From NCBI RefSeq assembly GCF_028207065.1, contig NZ_JAQLFP010000001.1, forward strand, positions 1 to 39,977: a DNA stretch of 39,977 nt, read 5' to 3'. Both the position numbers and the translations under genes were made by a program. The number at the start of each line of letters is the position of its first letter. Position 1 is the first letter of the stretch. The notes beneath the pieces are model-generated. The model did no database searches and had not been told where the DNA came from. It was given only the letters and a program-made list of their open reading frames with translations. Shown here piece by piece: positions 1-8,096 of the stretch. Source of the stretch: Collinsella aerofaciens. Its GTDB lineage: Bacteria; Actinomycetota; Coriobacteriia; Coriobacteriales; Coriobacteriaceae.

Positions 1-38
1 ATCATGCTTCACTCTCAAATCAACGCGCATAAAGAAAG

Positions 39-70
39 CCTCCCATTTCTCATGTCCAAGAAATGGGAGG
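39..70 (-). terminator. Hairpin, possible minus-strand terminator
   Basis: A perfect 12-bp inverted repeat (39-50 with 59-70) encloses an 8-nt loop. Read on the minus strand it is followed by a T-rich stretch (CTTTCTTTATG), as in an intrinsic terminator. No minus-strand gene is seen immediately upstream in the window, so it could equally be part of the intergenic repeat element that follows. Confidence 0.45.
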
Positions 71-145
71 CAGTTCATACGGAGGTCGGGCTTTTTTCGC
101 AAATGCCGACGTATTGACGAATTTGGAACTGCTGGAAATACGAAA

Positions 146-289
146 CTATGCCGGTTTACTACGATGAATTGGGAATTTCCAACCACGCCGGCTTTTCGCA
201 AAAAAGCGCAAGGCATCTACCTGCGGTTTTAGTTCAACATGTTTCGGAGTGGTCGCGGTTGATCGATTCGTCGTAGTAAACCGCCATAG
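146..289. repeat. Palindromic intergenic element with 19-bp terminal inverted repeats
   Basis: The ends 146-164 and 271-289 are inverted repeats matching at 18 of 19 positions (core GGTTTACTACGA / TCGTAGTAAACC). Allowing G-U pairs the stem continues inward for several more pairs. An inner hairpin GCTTTT..AAAAGC lies near 190-207. A 60-aa minus-strand frame covers most of the element, but its codon pattern is set by the repeat and I do not call it a gene. Shape and position resemble REP/MITE-type intergenic repeats; only one copy lies in this window. Confidence 0.6.
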
Positions 290-376
290 ATTTGGCGGAG
301 GCAGTCTGATTTGTGGGTGGTAGACCAAAGAGTGTCCCTTTTGACTAGTCGTTTAAGAACGCCCCTAATGACTAAG

Positions 377-404
377 TTGCAGGTGGCGGCGGTTGTGTTA
401 CACT
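377..404 (+). promoter_or_regulatory. Candidate rho promoter
   Basis: TTGCAG (377-382) and TACACT (399-404) are separated by 16 bp. The resulting leader before rho would be about 140 nt and contains a small hairpin (TCCGT/ACGGA near 448-465). A long leader would fit the autoregulation known for rho in other bacteria, but that is inference. Nothing else gene-like is seen between 290 and 547. Confidence 0.4.
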
Positions 405-547
405 AACGCTGCGTAGTTGACGCAATCATCTCGATACAGATCAATGATGTCCGTCGTTTTGAACGGAACTAGACTGTTTAGCCGCCCTGAAGGTTTATGC
501 AGGGAGCATGTGATCACAGGGCTTGAAAAGAAAGTTGAGCAAACACT

Positions 548-3091
548 GTGTCTGATCAACAGCAAGAAATCGAAATAACGACGACGCAAGCCGCTCCCGC
601 TGCACCGGTTGCGTCGGACCAGGTCGCGGCGCCCGCGCAAGCCTCGGCTCCCGAGACGCCTAAGGCTGCTTCGACGCCTGCGCCTGCAACTGGTGAGGAG
701 GCTGCTCCGGCAAAGCCCAGGCTCGCGCGCCGCACGGCCAAGCCTGCCGCTGACGGCGAGGAGGTCACCAAGCCCAAGCGCCGTACCACGCGCACGACGC
801 GCGCCAAGCGCACCGTTGCAGCTGACTCCTCGGTGCCGATTTCCGATGAGGTCGCGCAGGCACGTGCGTTGGCGCAGATTAGCGAGGCTCAGGTGGTGCG
901 CGCCCGCCGTCGTGCTGCCGAGCGCGAGGCCGCGGCTCTGACCGAGCTTGCAGCTCCGTCTGTGCCCGAGACGCCTGCCGCCATCGAGACCCCTGCCGTC
1001 GACCTGCCGACCGAGAAGCCGGCACCGCGCACACGCCGCCGCACGGCTGCTAAGGCCGAGCAAGTTGCGGAACAGGTAGCCCCCGAGCTCACTGAGGCTT
1101 CGGTCCGTTCCGCGGCAGGGGAGGGCGCATCGCCTGCTGAGCCCGCTGTGCCTGTCGAGGCCAGCGAAGTTCCCGTTGTCGATCCGGCTTTGCGCCCGCA
1201 CCGTCGCGGTCGCAAGCCCAAGGCCTTCGTCGAGGCAGAGAAGGCCGCAGCCGCAGCCGCCGCTCGGGATGCTGCGGCGACCGCCGAGTCTGCAACCGCT
1301 GCCGATGCACCCGTCCAGGATGCTACGACTTCCGAGGCCGCTCCCGCCGATGCCGAGCCCGCCGACGTCCGTCCCGGTCGCAGCCGTCGTACTGCTGCTA
1401 AGCGCACGTCCAAGGCCAAGGCTGCCAAGAAGGGTGCGTCCGAGGATTCTGCCGAGACGACCGCCGATGCGTCGACTGATGTCGCCAAGGCCCAGGACGT
1501 CGAACAGCCTGCGTCCGAGAAGCCCAAGCGCGGTCGTAAGAAGTCCGTTAAGGCCAAGGCGTCCGAGCAGCAGGATGTCGAAGCGCAGGTTGATTCTGGC
1601 GCCGAGGCCAATGACGCCGCCGCGGCCAATGTTGGCACCGCCGCAACCGATGGTGCCGCCCCCGCTGAGGGCGAAGACGGCACTCGTCCCAACCGTCGCC
1701 AGCACAAGCGCAACGACGAGCGCAACGAGCGTAAGGACGACCGCAACAACGACCGTCGCAACCGCCAGCGCGATCGCAAACAGCGCAACAAGGAGCGTAA
1801 TGCCGCTCCCACCGAGCCCACGCTTTCGCGCGAGGAACTCGCGGCCATGAAGGTCGCTGAGCTGCGCGAGAAGGCTAAGGAGTTCGAGATCGAGACGACC
1901 GGCAAGAAGAAGGCCGAGCTCGTCGAGGAAATCTACGTCACCGCTGCGAAGGCCGAGGGCTTCCGCGACATCAAGGGCATTCTGCAGATTCGCCCGGACA
2001 GCTCCGGCATCATCCACGCCCATGGCTACATGAAGTCCAACGACGACGCCTTCGTGCCCGCCTACCTCATCCGCTCCGCGCGCCTGCGCACGGGCGACGT
2101 CATCGAGGGCTCGCTGCGTCCTTCGCGCGGCGGCGACAAGCGCGCCGGCCTCGCCAAAATCACGACCGTCAACGGTCTGGACCCCGAGCAGATTCGCAAC
2201 CGTCCCAAGTTCGGCGACCTCACCCCGGTCTATCCCAACGAGCCGCTGCGCATGGAGCACGGCAAGGACTCTATTACCGGCCGCGCCATCGACATCGTGT
2301 CACCGATCGGCAAGGGCCAGCGCGGCCTGATCGTGTCCCCGCCCAAGGCCGGCAAGACCACGATCCTCAAGAAGATCTGCCAGTCTATCTCGATTAACAA
2401 CCCCGAGGTGCACCTCATCTGCCTGCTCGTCGACGAGCGCCCCGAAGAGGTCACCGATATGCAGCGTTCCATCAAGGGCGAGGTTGTGGCGTCGACCTTC
2501 GATATGCCTGCCGACAACCACACCCGCGTGGCAGAGCTCGTCATCGAGCGCGCCAAGCGCATCGTAGAGCTGGGTGGCGACGTCGTGGTGGTGCTCGACT
2601 CCATCACGCGCCTCGCCCGCGCCTACAACTTGGCGGCGCCCGCCTCGGGCCGCATCCTTTCGGGCGGCGTCGATTCGGCGGCCCTATATCCGCCCAAGCG
2701 CTTCCTGGGTGCAGCCCGCAATATCGAGAACGGTGGCTCGCTTACCATCCTGGCCTCTGCCCTCATCGACACCGGTTCCAAGATGGACGAGGTCATTTTC
2801 GAGGAGTTCAAGGGCACCGGCAACATGGAGCTTAAGCTCGACCGCGACCTGGCCGACCGCCGCATCTTCCCGGCTATCGACCCCGTTGCCTCCGGTACGC
2901 GTAACGAGGACCTGTTGGTCGACGAGCAGATGCGTCCGTTTGTCTTTGGTCTGCGTCGCATTCTTGCCGGCATGAACAACACCGAGCGCGCAGCCGCATC
3001 GTTTATCAAGGGTCTTAAGGGCACCAACACCAACCAGGAGTTCCTGGTGCGTTCGGCCAAAAAACACAGCGACTACGAGCAGACGTTCTAG
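548..3091 (+). CDS. rho: Transcription termination factor Rho with long disordered N-terminal extension
   Basis: Hexameric RNA-dependent ATPase/helicase that ends transcription. The C-terminal half is typical: Rho N-terminal helical domain from about residue 425 (LSREELAAMKV), cold-shock-like RNA-binding domain near 475-535, Walker A SPPKAGKT at 597-604, Walker B VVVVLD at 679-684, then the Q-loop region SGGVDSAALYPPKRF and a normal C-terminus. The first ~420 residues are low complexity, rich in Ala, Pro, Glu, Lys and Arg with several RRTA/RGRK patches, and should be disordered. Total 847 aa is about twice the E. coli length; long N-terminal insertions are known in Actinobacteria. The start is GTG, the first start in frame that gives an ordinary N-terminus (MSDQQQ); its ribosome binding site is weak. 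The gene is monocistronic, followed by a strong terminator. Very high confidence for the family. Confidence 0.97.
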   Translation: MSDQQQEIEITTTQAAPAAPVASDQVAAPAQASAPETPKAASTPAPATGEEAAPAKPRLARRTAKPAADGEEVTKPKRRTTRTTRAKRTVAADSSVPISDEVAQARALAQISEAQVVRARRRAAEREAAALTELAAPSVPETPAAIETPAVDLPTEKPAPRTRRRTAAKAEQVAEQVAPELTEASVRSAAGEGASPAEPAVPVEASEVPVVDPALRPHRRGRKPKAFVEAEKAAAAAAARDAAATAESATAADAPVQDATTSEAAPADAEPADVRPGRSRRTAAKRTSKAKAAKKGASEDSAETTADASTDVAKAQDVEQPASEKPKRGRKKSVKAKASEQQDVEAQVDSGAEANDAAAANVGTAATDGAAPAEGEDGTRPNRRQHKRNDERNERKDDRNNDRRNRQRDRKQRNKERNAAPTEPTLSREELAAMKVAELREKAKEFEIETTGKKKAELVEEIYVTAAKAEGFRDIKGILQIRPDSSGIIHAHGYMKSNDDAFVPAYLIRSARLRTGDVIEGSLRPSRGGDKRAGLAKITTVNGLDPEQIRNRPKFGDLTPVYPNEPLRMEHGKDSITGRAIDIVSPIGKGQRGLIVSPPKAGKTTILKKICQSISINNPEVHLICLLVDERPEEVTDMQRSIKGEVVASTFDMPADNHTRVAELVIERAKRIVELGGDVVVVLDSITRLARAYNLAAPASGRILSGGVDSAALYPPKRFLGAARNIENGGSLTILASALIDTGSKMDEVIFEEFKGTGNMELKLDRDLADRRIFPAIDPVASGTRNEDLLVDEQMRPFVFGLRRILAGMNNTERAAASFIKGLKGTNTNQEFLVRSAKKHSDYEQTF

Positions 3092-3131
3092 GTTGTCATC
3101 CACGCGCAGCGATAGTCATCAATGCGATAAA

Positions 3132-3160
3132 GGGTCGGGGCTTTGAGCCTCGGCCCTTTT
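3132..3160 (+). terminator. Intrinsic terminator of rho
   Basis: A 10-bp GC-rich stem (3132-3141 with 3147-3156, two G-U pairs) has a TTTGA loop and is followed by TTTTCTAT. Confidence 0.85.
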
Positions 3161-3239
3161 CTATAGCGCCGCTCCGCGCTTATTTTTGACCGTAAGACCG
3201 ACGAGCAGCAGGTTTCCCGTTTCAATCCGACATCGTCAC

Positions 3240-3268
3240 TTGCAATCGACAGGACGGTTTCGCATAAT
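3240..3268 (+). promoter_or_regulatory. Candidate promoter of the 3405-5262 unit
   Basis: TTGCAA (3240-3245), a 17-bp spacer and CATAAT (3263-3268). This predicts a leader of about 130 nt containing a GGGGC-ATA-GCCCC hairpin near 3326-3338. The rest of the gene-free stretch 3161-3404 shows nothing else I can name. Confidence 0.55.
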
Positions 3269-3404
3269 AACTTTTAAGCTTCGCGACGGAAAACGCAGAT
3301 GAAACGAACCATATACCGTTGCTTTGGGGCATAGCCCCGCTTCATCTTCTCTCGCGCAGCCAACTGAATGATGCGATTTGGGTGCTGGAAGATGGGGAGA
3401 GCTC

Positions 3405-4805
3405 ATGGCTTCTTCTGATGCAACACAACGAGCAGTCCTTGCCGGACTTTCGTGCGGGATCGGCCTTGCCGCTCCCGTGGTTATGTATGCCGCGACGCTG
3501 CCGTTTTCGTCGGTGAACGAGACGGTCGTGGCGGGTGCAGTTCCCTTCGCCGTGGGCGCGGTGGCGGGCGTGGGTATCTATGCCGCCTCGCTGGGTATCT
3601 CCGAGTATCGTGCGCAGCGTGAAGAGCGTCTGTTCCAGCCCGATGCCATGGGCGGTGCCGCCAATCTCAATCAGCATCAAAGCGAGTTCAAGACCGCCTC
3701 GATTCCAGCTCAGCAGCAGGATGCGATTCCGTACGCTGCGGCTTCTGCTTCTCAGGCTCAGTCGGAGCAGTCTACCTCGGCATTCCTTTCCGGCCTGACT
3801 GGTGCGTTCCAGCGCCGTCATGCCGATGATGGTGCCCCTACCATCGCTCGAGCCGCAGATGCCATGGACGAGGCCGAGGCTTGGTCCATGATCGACAGTA
3901 TGCTCGACGACGATTCGCCGGTGAGCTGCGACCCTGCGCGCTCGCGCGACGTCTATCAAGTCGCCATCGACGAGCTCACCAACGGCGGGCAGACCGGCTC
4001 CTTCAATCGCGACGACATCGCCGCCGCGGCACGCGCCGTGTCTGGCTCCCAGGCCGCCCCTGCGGGCAGCACGGCGGCTTTCGTGGCACTCGTTGCCAGC
4101 GCGGCAGTCAATAACGCCTACAGCGCTACCTCGGCGGACGCGAACGCTTCTGCCGATAATTCGTACGTTGATGAAGCCATGACCGCGGACGAGGAGGCTG
4201 TTGCCGCCCGCCGTGCCGCCGAAAGCTCGCTTTGGGGCGCTCCTGCCCAGCAGCAGGCGGCTGAGGCTGCGCCGTACAACGCAAACCTCGCCAGCATGCC
4301 TATCATTTCCGGTGCCGCGGACATCGATCTCGATGACCTCGATGAGCCTGCAGCCATCACCGCATCGATTGATGCCCAAGATCGCATCGACACCGGCGAC
4401 CTTCCGGACGCCTCGCTCGAGGTTGATGTCCCCATGGCCGACTACTCGGGCCACGAGGACATGTGGGCCGCCGCCACCGCGATTCTGGATGAGATCGACG
4501 AGCCTGCTCCTGTTACGGCCCCCGCTCCCGTCGCTGCCCCTCAGCCTGCTGCCCCCGCCTATGTCGGCCGTCACAGCGCCGTGTTCCCCGAGGATACCGC
4601 CCGTATCTCGCGCGAGAGCATCGAGCGAGCCGAGGCTATTGCCGCCGGCATTATGGAAAATCGTCGTCACGAGCGCGTCAATCAGATCCTCGAAGAAGAG
4701 ATCGAGCGCCTGCAGTCCTCTACCGCCAAGCGTACGGGCCGTGCCTATCTGAGCGTTATCGAGGGCGGTACCGCCAGCTTCGCGCCGCTCCGCGCGGAGG
4801 CATAA
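3405..4805 (+). CDS. Ala-rich membrane protein of unknown function
   Basis: 466 aa from the ATG at 3405, which has GGGGAG five bases upstream; an upstream TTG at 3378 would add nine residues but lacks such a site. Two hydrophobic segments lie at about residues 10-33 and 42-64, separated by a short polar loop, so the N-terminus is membrane-embedded. The rest is acidic and Ala/Pro/Ser-rich with low complexity, probably a long disordered tail, ending in a more ordered helical stretch (SRESIERAEAIAAGIMENRR, about residues 405-424). I do not recognise a family. It is followed after 7 bases by the VanZ-like gene, so the two are probably cotranscribed, which hints at a cell-envelope role. No function is proposed. 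Confidence 0.8.
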   Translation: MASSDATQRAVLAGLSCGIGLAAPVVMYAATLPFSSVNETVVAGAVPFAVGAVAGVGIYAASLGISEYRAQREERLFQPDAMGGAANLNQHQSEFKTASIPAQQQDAIPYAAASASQAQSEQSTSAFLSGLTGAFQRRHADDGAPTIARAADAMDEAEAWSMIDSMLDDDSPVSCDPARSRDVYQVAIDELTNGGQTGSFNRDDIAAAARAVSGSQAAPAGSTAAFVALVASAAVNNAYSATSADANASADNSYVDEAMTADEEAVAARRAAESSLWGAPAQQQAAEAAPYNANLASMPIISGAADIDLDDLDEPAAITASIDAQDRIDTGDLPDASLEVDVPMADYSGHEDMWAAATAILDEIDEPAPVTAPAPVAAPQPAAPAYVGRHSAVFPEDTARISRESIERAEAIAAGIMENRRHERVNQILEEEIERLQSSTAKRTGRAYLSVIEGGTASFAPLRAEA

Positions 4806-4812
4806 CTTCTGC

Positions 4813-5262
4813 ATGGTTAAGATCAATCGAAAATGGGCGGTCGTGACCTGCCTGATGGCGCTCTTGATCTGGGGCAATTCGCTGGTTCCCGGCTCGGGGT
4901 CGGGCTCGCTGAGCCTAACGGTCATGGAAGCTATCCGCGGTTTCCTGCACGGCGTGGGACTTCCATATGAATGGGTGACCAACTTTGTTGTTCGCAAGTG
5001 CGCGCATTTTACCGAGTATATGGTGCTCGGCATCTTGGCAACGCACGCCTTTGATTTTGAGGGCCGGCGCACCTTTGACGTGCTGCTGCCCACGGCGGTG
5101 TTCCTGCTGCTGATTCCCTCGATTGACGAGACGATCCAGCTTTTTGTGCCCGGTCGCGCTGGCATGATCACCGATGTGATGATCGACTGCTGTGGAGCGG
5201 CAACGGGCGTTGTGCTCCGATATCTCTTACGGTCGCTGATGTGCGCCAAAAAAGCCGCCTAG
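4813..5262 (+). CDS. VanZ-like family membrane protein
   Basis: 149-aa integral membrane protein. It carries the VanZ-like family signatures RKxAHFxEY (residues 61-69) and DExxQxFxPGR (105-115), followed by D121 and D125 in the last conserved helix. Hydrophobic segments lie at about 8-25, 68-80, 90-104 and 118-140. VanZ of the Tn1546 glycopeptide cluster gives low-level teicoplanin resistance, but most chromosomal homologues have no known role and there is no van cluster here. The start ATG lies 7 bases after the preceding stop, so it is probably translated from the same mRNA. Its stop codon is inside the stem of the terminator. Confidence 0.88.
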   Translation: MVKINRKWAVVTCLMALLIWGNSLVPGSGSGSLSLTVMEAIRGFLHGVGLPYEWVTNFVVRKCAHFTEYMVLGILATHAFDFEGRRTFDVLLPTAVFLLLIPSIDETIQLFVPGRAGMITDVMIDCCGAATGVVLRYLLRSLMCAKKAA

Positions 5263-5297
5263 GACGTATTGTTTGGTCCTAGGCGGCCTTTTTTATT
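5254..5297. terminator. Bidirectional terminator between convergent genes
   Basis: A perfect 12-bp stem (GCCGCCTAGGAC at 5254-5265 with its complement at 5276-5287) is followed by CTTTTTTATTT on the plus strand and preceded by AAAAAA, so it can work on both strands. It overlaps the VanZ-like stop codon and faces the end of the ROK kinase gene. Confidence 0.9.
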
Positions 5298-5376
5298 TGA
5301 GGGCTTATATGAGGCGTGGTGGCGTCGTCCTGTAGGTCGGATTTGCCGGGCGTGCCACGCCCCGTGGGTGCGTCTG

Positions 5377-6267
5377 CTACTGGAGCGCCTGTGCACCAAG
5401 AGCCAGGCAGCCCATAATGCCCTGTTTGCCCTCGAGGCTGTTGTTGACGATATAGCTATCGATGTCGGCCATCTCGGGCGTGACGATGTAGCCGTTGAGC
5501 ATCTCGGCACACTTCTTGCGGGCGAGCGGCACGATGGGGGTGTGGTCGGCCACGCCGCCGCCAATGATGATCTTTTGCGGCGCGTAGCACAGCGTGTAGG
5601 TCATGAGCGCCTGCGCCAGATAGCCGGCGAGCAGGTCCATGGCCTCCGGGTCATCGGCCATCTCTCCGGCGCTCTTGCCATCCCAGCGCTTTTTAACGCC
5701 GGGGCCGGCGATGAGGCCCTCGAGGCAGTTGTCGTGGAAGGGGCAGCCGCTGTGCTCGCCAATGGTGTCGCGCGGGTCGCGAGTGACCAGGATGTGGCCG
5801 GCCTCGGGATGCATCATGCCGTGCACGAGCTTACCGCCCGAGAGCACGCCGGCGCCCACGCCGGTACCGATGGTCAGATACACCACGTCAGTGAGGCCCT
5901 GGGCGCAACCAAAGGTGACCTCGCCCAGGCAGGCGACGTTGACGTCGGTGTCGTAGCCGCAGGGAATATTGAGCTCGTTTTGGATGGTGCCCAGCAGGTC
6001 AAAGTAGCGCCATGCCGTTTTGGGCGTCTCCAGGATCTTGCCGTATTGGGACGAGGCAGGGTTGACTGCGGTGGGGCCAAAGGCGCCGATGCCCAGCGCG
6101 GCGATGTCCTTGTCGGCAAACCATGCGTTGACGGCCTCAACGGTCTCCTGCGGGGTCGTGGTCGCAATCTGCTCGCGTTCCAGGACCGTGCCGTCTGCAT
6201 AGCCCGTGGCGCAGACCATCTTGGTGCCGCCGGCCTCGAGCGCTCCGATAAGCTGCTGCTCTGCCAT
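5377..6267 (-). CDS. scrK: ROK-family sugar kinase, probable fructokinase
   Basis: 296-aa cytoplasmic kinase that should phosphorylate a hexose, most likely fructose to fructose 6-phosphate. Visible motifs are the phosphate loop EAGGTK (11-16), the catalytic aspartate region DTDVN (106-110), IGTGVGAG (133-140), HPEAGH (153-158) and the zinc site CPFHDNC (175-181). The combination EAGGTK plus HPEAGH plus C-x2-H-x2-C is typical of ROK fructokinases rather than glucokinases or NagC repressors; there is no DNA-binding extension. The ATG at 6267 has GAGAGGA upstream. It stands alone between two terminators. The substrate remains an inference from motif similarity. Confidence 0.85.
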   Translation of the reverse strand: MAEQQLIGALEAGGTKMVCATGYADGTVLEREQIATTTPQETVEAVNAWFADKDIAALGIGAFGPTAVNPASSQYGKILETPKTAWRYFDLLGTIQNELNIPCGYDTDVNVACLGEVTFGCAQGLTDVVYLTIGTGVGAGVLSGGKLVHGMMHPEAGHILVTRDPRDTIGEHSGCPFHDNCLEGLIAGPGVKKRWDGKSAGEMADDPEAMDLLAGYLAQALMTYTLCYAPQKIIIGGGVADHTPIVPLARKKCAEMLNGYIVTPEMADIDSYIVNNSLEGKQGIMGCLALGAQALQ

Positions 6268-6302
6268 AGTATTCCTCTCTGGACGAGTTGCTCCGTGACT
6301 AA

Positions 6303-6308
6303 AGTATA
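6303..6308 (-). promoter_or_regulatory. Candidate -10 box for the ROK kinase
   Basis: The minus strand reads TATACT here, about 36 bases before the start codon. No good -35 hexamer is seen at the usual distance. Confidence 0.35.
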
Positions 6309-6335
6309 GCGCTCTAAATAATAAATGAGGTCGCT

Positions 6336-6379
6336 ATAAAAAGAAACCTCATGGCCCAACGAGTTCACGAGGTTTCTTT
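6336..6379 (-). terminator. Terminator of the aminotransferase gene
   Basis: AAAGAAACCTC (6340-6350) is complementary to GAGGTTTCTTT (6369-6379). On the minus strand the stem runs into TTTTTATAG. The same ACCTC block can also pair with GAGGT at 6327-6331, giving an alternative, mutually exclusive hairpin in the ROK leader. Confidence 0.75.
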
Positions 6380-6403
6380 AGTGCCTTTAGTTACTGACCG
6401 TCC

Positions 6404-7585
6404 TTACCCGCGCGGCTCGATTTTATCACGCAGAGACTTGAGGTTCTCAAGCGCCGCGTTAAGCGTCTCGTCTCGCTTGGCAAAGTGGAAACGAATCAGA
6501 TGGTTGACGGGCTCGCGGAAGAAGCTCGAGCCGGGCACGGCGCCCACGCCCACCTTTGAGGCCAGGTCCTCGCAGAAGTCGAGGTCGCTGTCATAGCAAA
6601 ACTCAGAGATGTCCATCATCACGTAGTAGGCGCCCTGCGGCACGTTGTGCGTGAGGCCGATGCTGTCGAGTCCCTGACAGAATAGGTCGCGCTTGGCGGT
6701 GTAGAGGTCGAGGACCTCCTGGTAATAACTGTCGTCGAAGTTGAGGGCGGTGACGACGGCCTCTTGCAGGGGAGCGGCGGCGCCTACGGTGAGGAAGTCG
6801 TGGACCTTTTTGATGCGCTCGGTGATTTCGGCGGGAGCGATGGTGTAGCCTAGGCGCCAGCCGGTGATGGAGTAGGTCTTGGACAGCGAGCTGCAGCTGA
6901 TGGTTCGATCGAACATGCCGGGCAGCGTGGCCATATAGACGTGCTCGTGGGGCGCGTAGACGATGTGCTCGTATACCTCGTCGGTAATGCAGTAGGCGTC
7001 GTACTGTTTGCAGAGGTCGGCGATAAAGGTGAGCTCCTCGCGCGTAAAGACCTTGCCGCAGGGGTTGGAAGGGTTGCACAGGACGATGGCCTTGGGATCG
7101 TTGTCGCGGAAGGCCGCCTCGAGTGTCTCGCGGTCAAAGTCGAACGCAGGTGGGTTAAGCGGCACGTAGATGGGCTCGGCACCCGAGAGGATCGTGTCGG
7201 CGCCGTAGTTCTCGTAGAATGGCGAGAAGATGACGACCTTGTCGCCGGGGTTTGTGACCGTCATCATGGCGGCCATCATGGCCTCGGTGGAGCCGCAAGT
7301 GACTACGATATTCTCGTTGGGGTTCACCGGCATGCCCATAAAATGCTCCTGCTTGGCGGCAAGCGCCTCACGCATGGCTTGGGAGCCCCAGGTGATGGAG
7401 TACTGGTGATAGAGCGGCTTGGGATCGGTGGCGATGGTGCTGAGGCTATCGAGCAGCTGCGCCGGGGGATCAAAGTCGGGGAAGCCCTGCGACAGGTTGA
7501 CGGCACCATACTTGTTGGAGATGCGCGTCATGCGGCGGATGACCGAATCGGTAAACGCCGCCGTGCGGTTGGAGAGTTCTTTCAT
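6404..7585 (-). CDS. PLP-dependent class I/II aminotransferase
   Basis: 393 aa from the ATG at 7585, which has AAGGAT upstream; longer frames to 7741 have no support. Fold type I aminotransferase using pyridoxal phosphate. Visible residues: the substrate/PLP region LSQGFPDFDPP (31-41), NPSNPCGK (171-178), TDEVYEH (201-207), the Schiff-base lysine K236 in SLSKTYSITGWRLGY, and a C-terminal substrate arginine in HLIRFHFAK. The sequence is closest in pattern to the KAT/methionine or aspartate aminotransferase-like enzymes (YbdL/kynurenine aminotransferase group). The exact amino acid substrate cannot be read from sequence. Single gene with its own terminator. Confidence 0.9.
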   Translation of the reverse strand: MKELSNRTAAFTDSVIRRMTRISNKYGAVNLSQGFPDFDPPAQLLDSLSTIATDPKPLYHQYSITWGSQAMREALAAKQEHFMGMPVNPNENIVVTCGSTEAMMAAMMTVTNPGDKVVIFSPFYENYGADTILSGAEPIYVPLNPPAFDFDRETLEAAFRDNDPKAIVLCNPSNPCGKVFTREELTFIADLCKQYDAYCITDEVYEHIVYAPHEHVYMATLPGMFDRTISCSSLSKTYSITGWRLGYTIAPAEITERIKKVHDFLTVGAAAPLQEAVVTALNFDDSYYQEVLDLYTAKRDLFCQGLDSIGLTHNVPQGAYYVMMDISEFCYDSDLDFCEDLASKVGVGAVPGSSFFREPVNHLIRFHFAKRDETLNAALENLKSLRDKIEPRG

Positions 7586-7693
7586 GCCTATCCTTTCGAG
7601 CATTGGGTGGAGCAAGTTTACTCCTATGGAACCGGTGGGATTTGCTCGAAACGGCCTCGAAAAACTCTTTTCAAAATTCTTGAAAATTGGGGC

Positions 7694-7722
7694 TTGCATC
7701 GCGTGGCGTTCCTTGCAATAAT
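7694..7722 (+). promoter_or_regulatory. Candidate promoter of the tRNA cluster
   Basis: TTGCAT (7694-7699), 17-bp spacer, AATAAT (7717-7722), about 27 bases before the first tRNA. Confidence 0.5.
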
Positions 7723-7748
7723 AGTCGAGCGCGAAGCGCACAGGACAC

Positions 7749-7826
7749 GGTGGGTGTAGCTCAGTTGGCTAGAGCGACGGGTTGTGGTCCCGTAGGTCGA
7801 GGGTTCGAGTCCCTTTACCCACCCCA
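7749..7826 (+). tRNA. tRNA-His (GTG)
   Basis: Acceptor GTGGGTG (7750-7756) pairs with TACCCAC. The anticodon loop reads GTG, and the TTCGAGT T-loop is normal. The extra G(-1) typical of tRNA-His is encoded at 7749 opposite the C discriminator, and CCA is encoded (7824-7826). Confidence 0.96.
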
Positions 7827-7848
7827 GTTCTTGCTTCGTGTTGATATC

Positions 7849-7924
7849 GGGTCGTTAGCTCAGTTGGTAGAGCAGGGGACTCTTAATCCCAAGGTCCAGG
7901 GTTCGACCCCCTGACGGCCCACCA
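7849..7924 (+). tRNA. tRNA-Lys (CTT), copy 1
   Basis: Acceptor GGGTCGT pairs with ACGGCCC. The anticodon loop CTCTTAA gives CTT, and the T-arm is CAGGG-TTCGACC-CCCTG. CCA is encoded at 7922-7924. Confidence 0.96.
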
Positions 7925-7937
7925 CACGATATCTTCT

Positions 7938-7963
7938 CTAAAGTCCGCCAACACGGACTTTAG
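7938..7963 (+). other. Perfect hairpin between the two tRNA-Lys copies
   Basis: CTAAAGTCCG (7938-7947) pairs perfectly with CGGACTTTAG (7954-7963) around a 6-nt loop. There is no T-run directly after it, so it is more likely a processing signal or weak pause site than a strong terminator. Confidence 0.6.
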
Positions 7964-7967
7964 CTTT

Positions 7968-8040
7968 GGGTCGTTAGCTCAGTTGGTAGAGCAGGGGACT
8001 CTTAATCCCAAGGTCCAGGGTTCGACCCCCTGACGGCCCA
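7968..8040 (+). tRNA. tRNA-Lys (CTT), copy 2, CCA not encoded
   Basis: Identical body to copy 1 through the A discriminator at 8040. The next bases are CCC rather than CCA, so the mature end must be made by the CCA-adding enzyme. Confidence 0.95.
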
Positions 8041-8053
8041 CCCAAAGATGATT

Positions 8054-8085
8054 AAGACGGTCAACGAAGGTTGGCCGTCTTTTTT
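8054..8085 (+). terminator. Terminator of the tRNA cluster
   Basis: AAGACGGTCAAC and GTTGGCCGTCTT form a 12-bp stem (one G-U type pair) with a GAAG loop, followed by a T-run. Confidence 0.9.
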
Positions 8086-8096
8086 GTTGACCTTTC

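Noticed and set aside
146..328. 60-codon minus-strand frame
   Set aside because: It lies inside the palindromic element, and its sequence is determined by the repeat.
398..2260. Long open frame on the minus strand opposite rho (620 codons)
   Set aside because: It mirrors the GC-rich Ala/Arg codons of the rho extension, has low-complexity composition and no family motif; rho motifs on the plus strand are unambiguous.
4813..5262. Glycopeptide resistance determinant
   Set aside because: VanZ-like signatures are present but there are no vanHAX or vanRS genes; most such homologues are not resistance genes.
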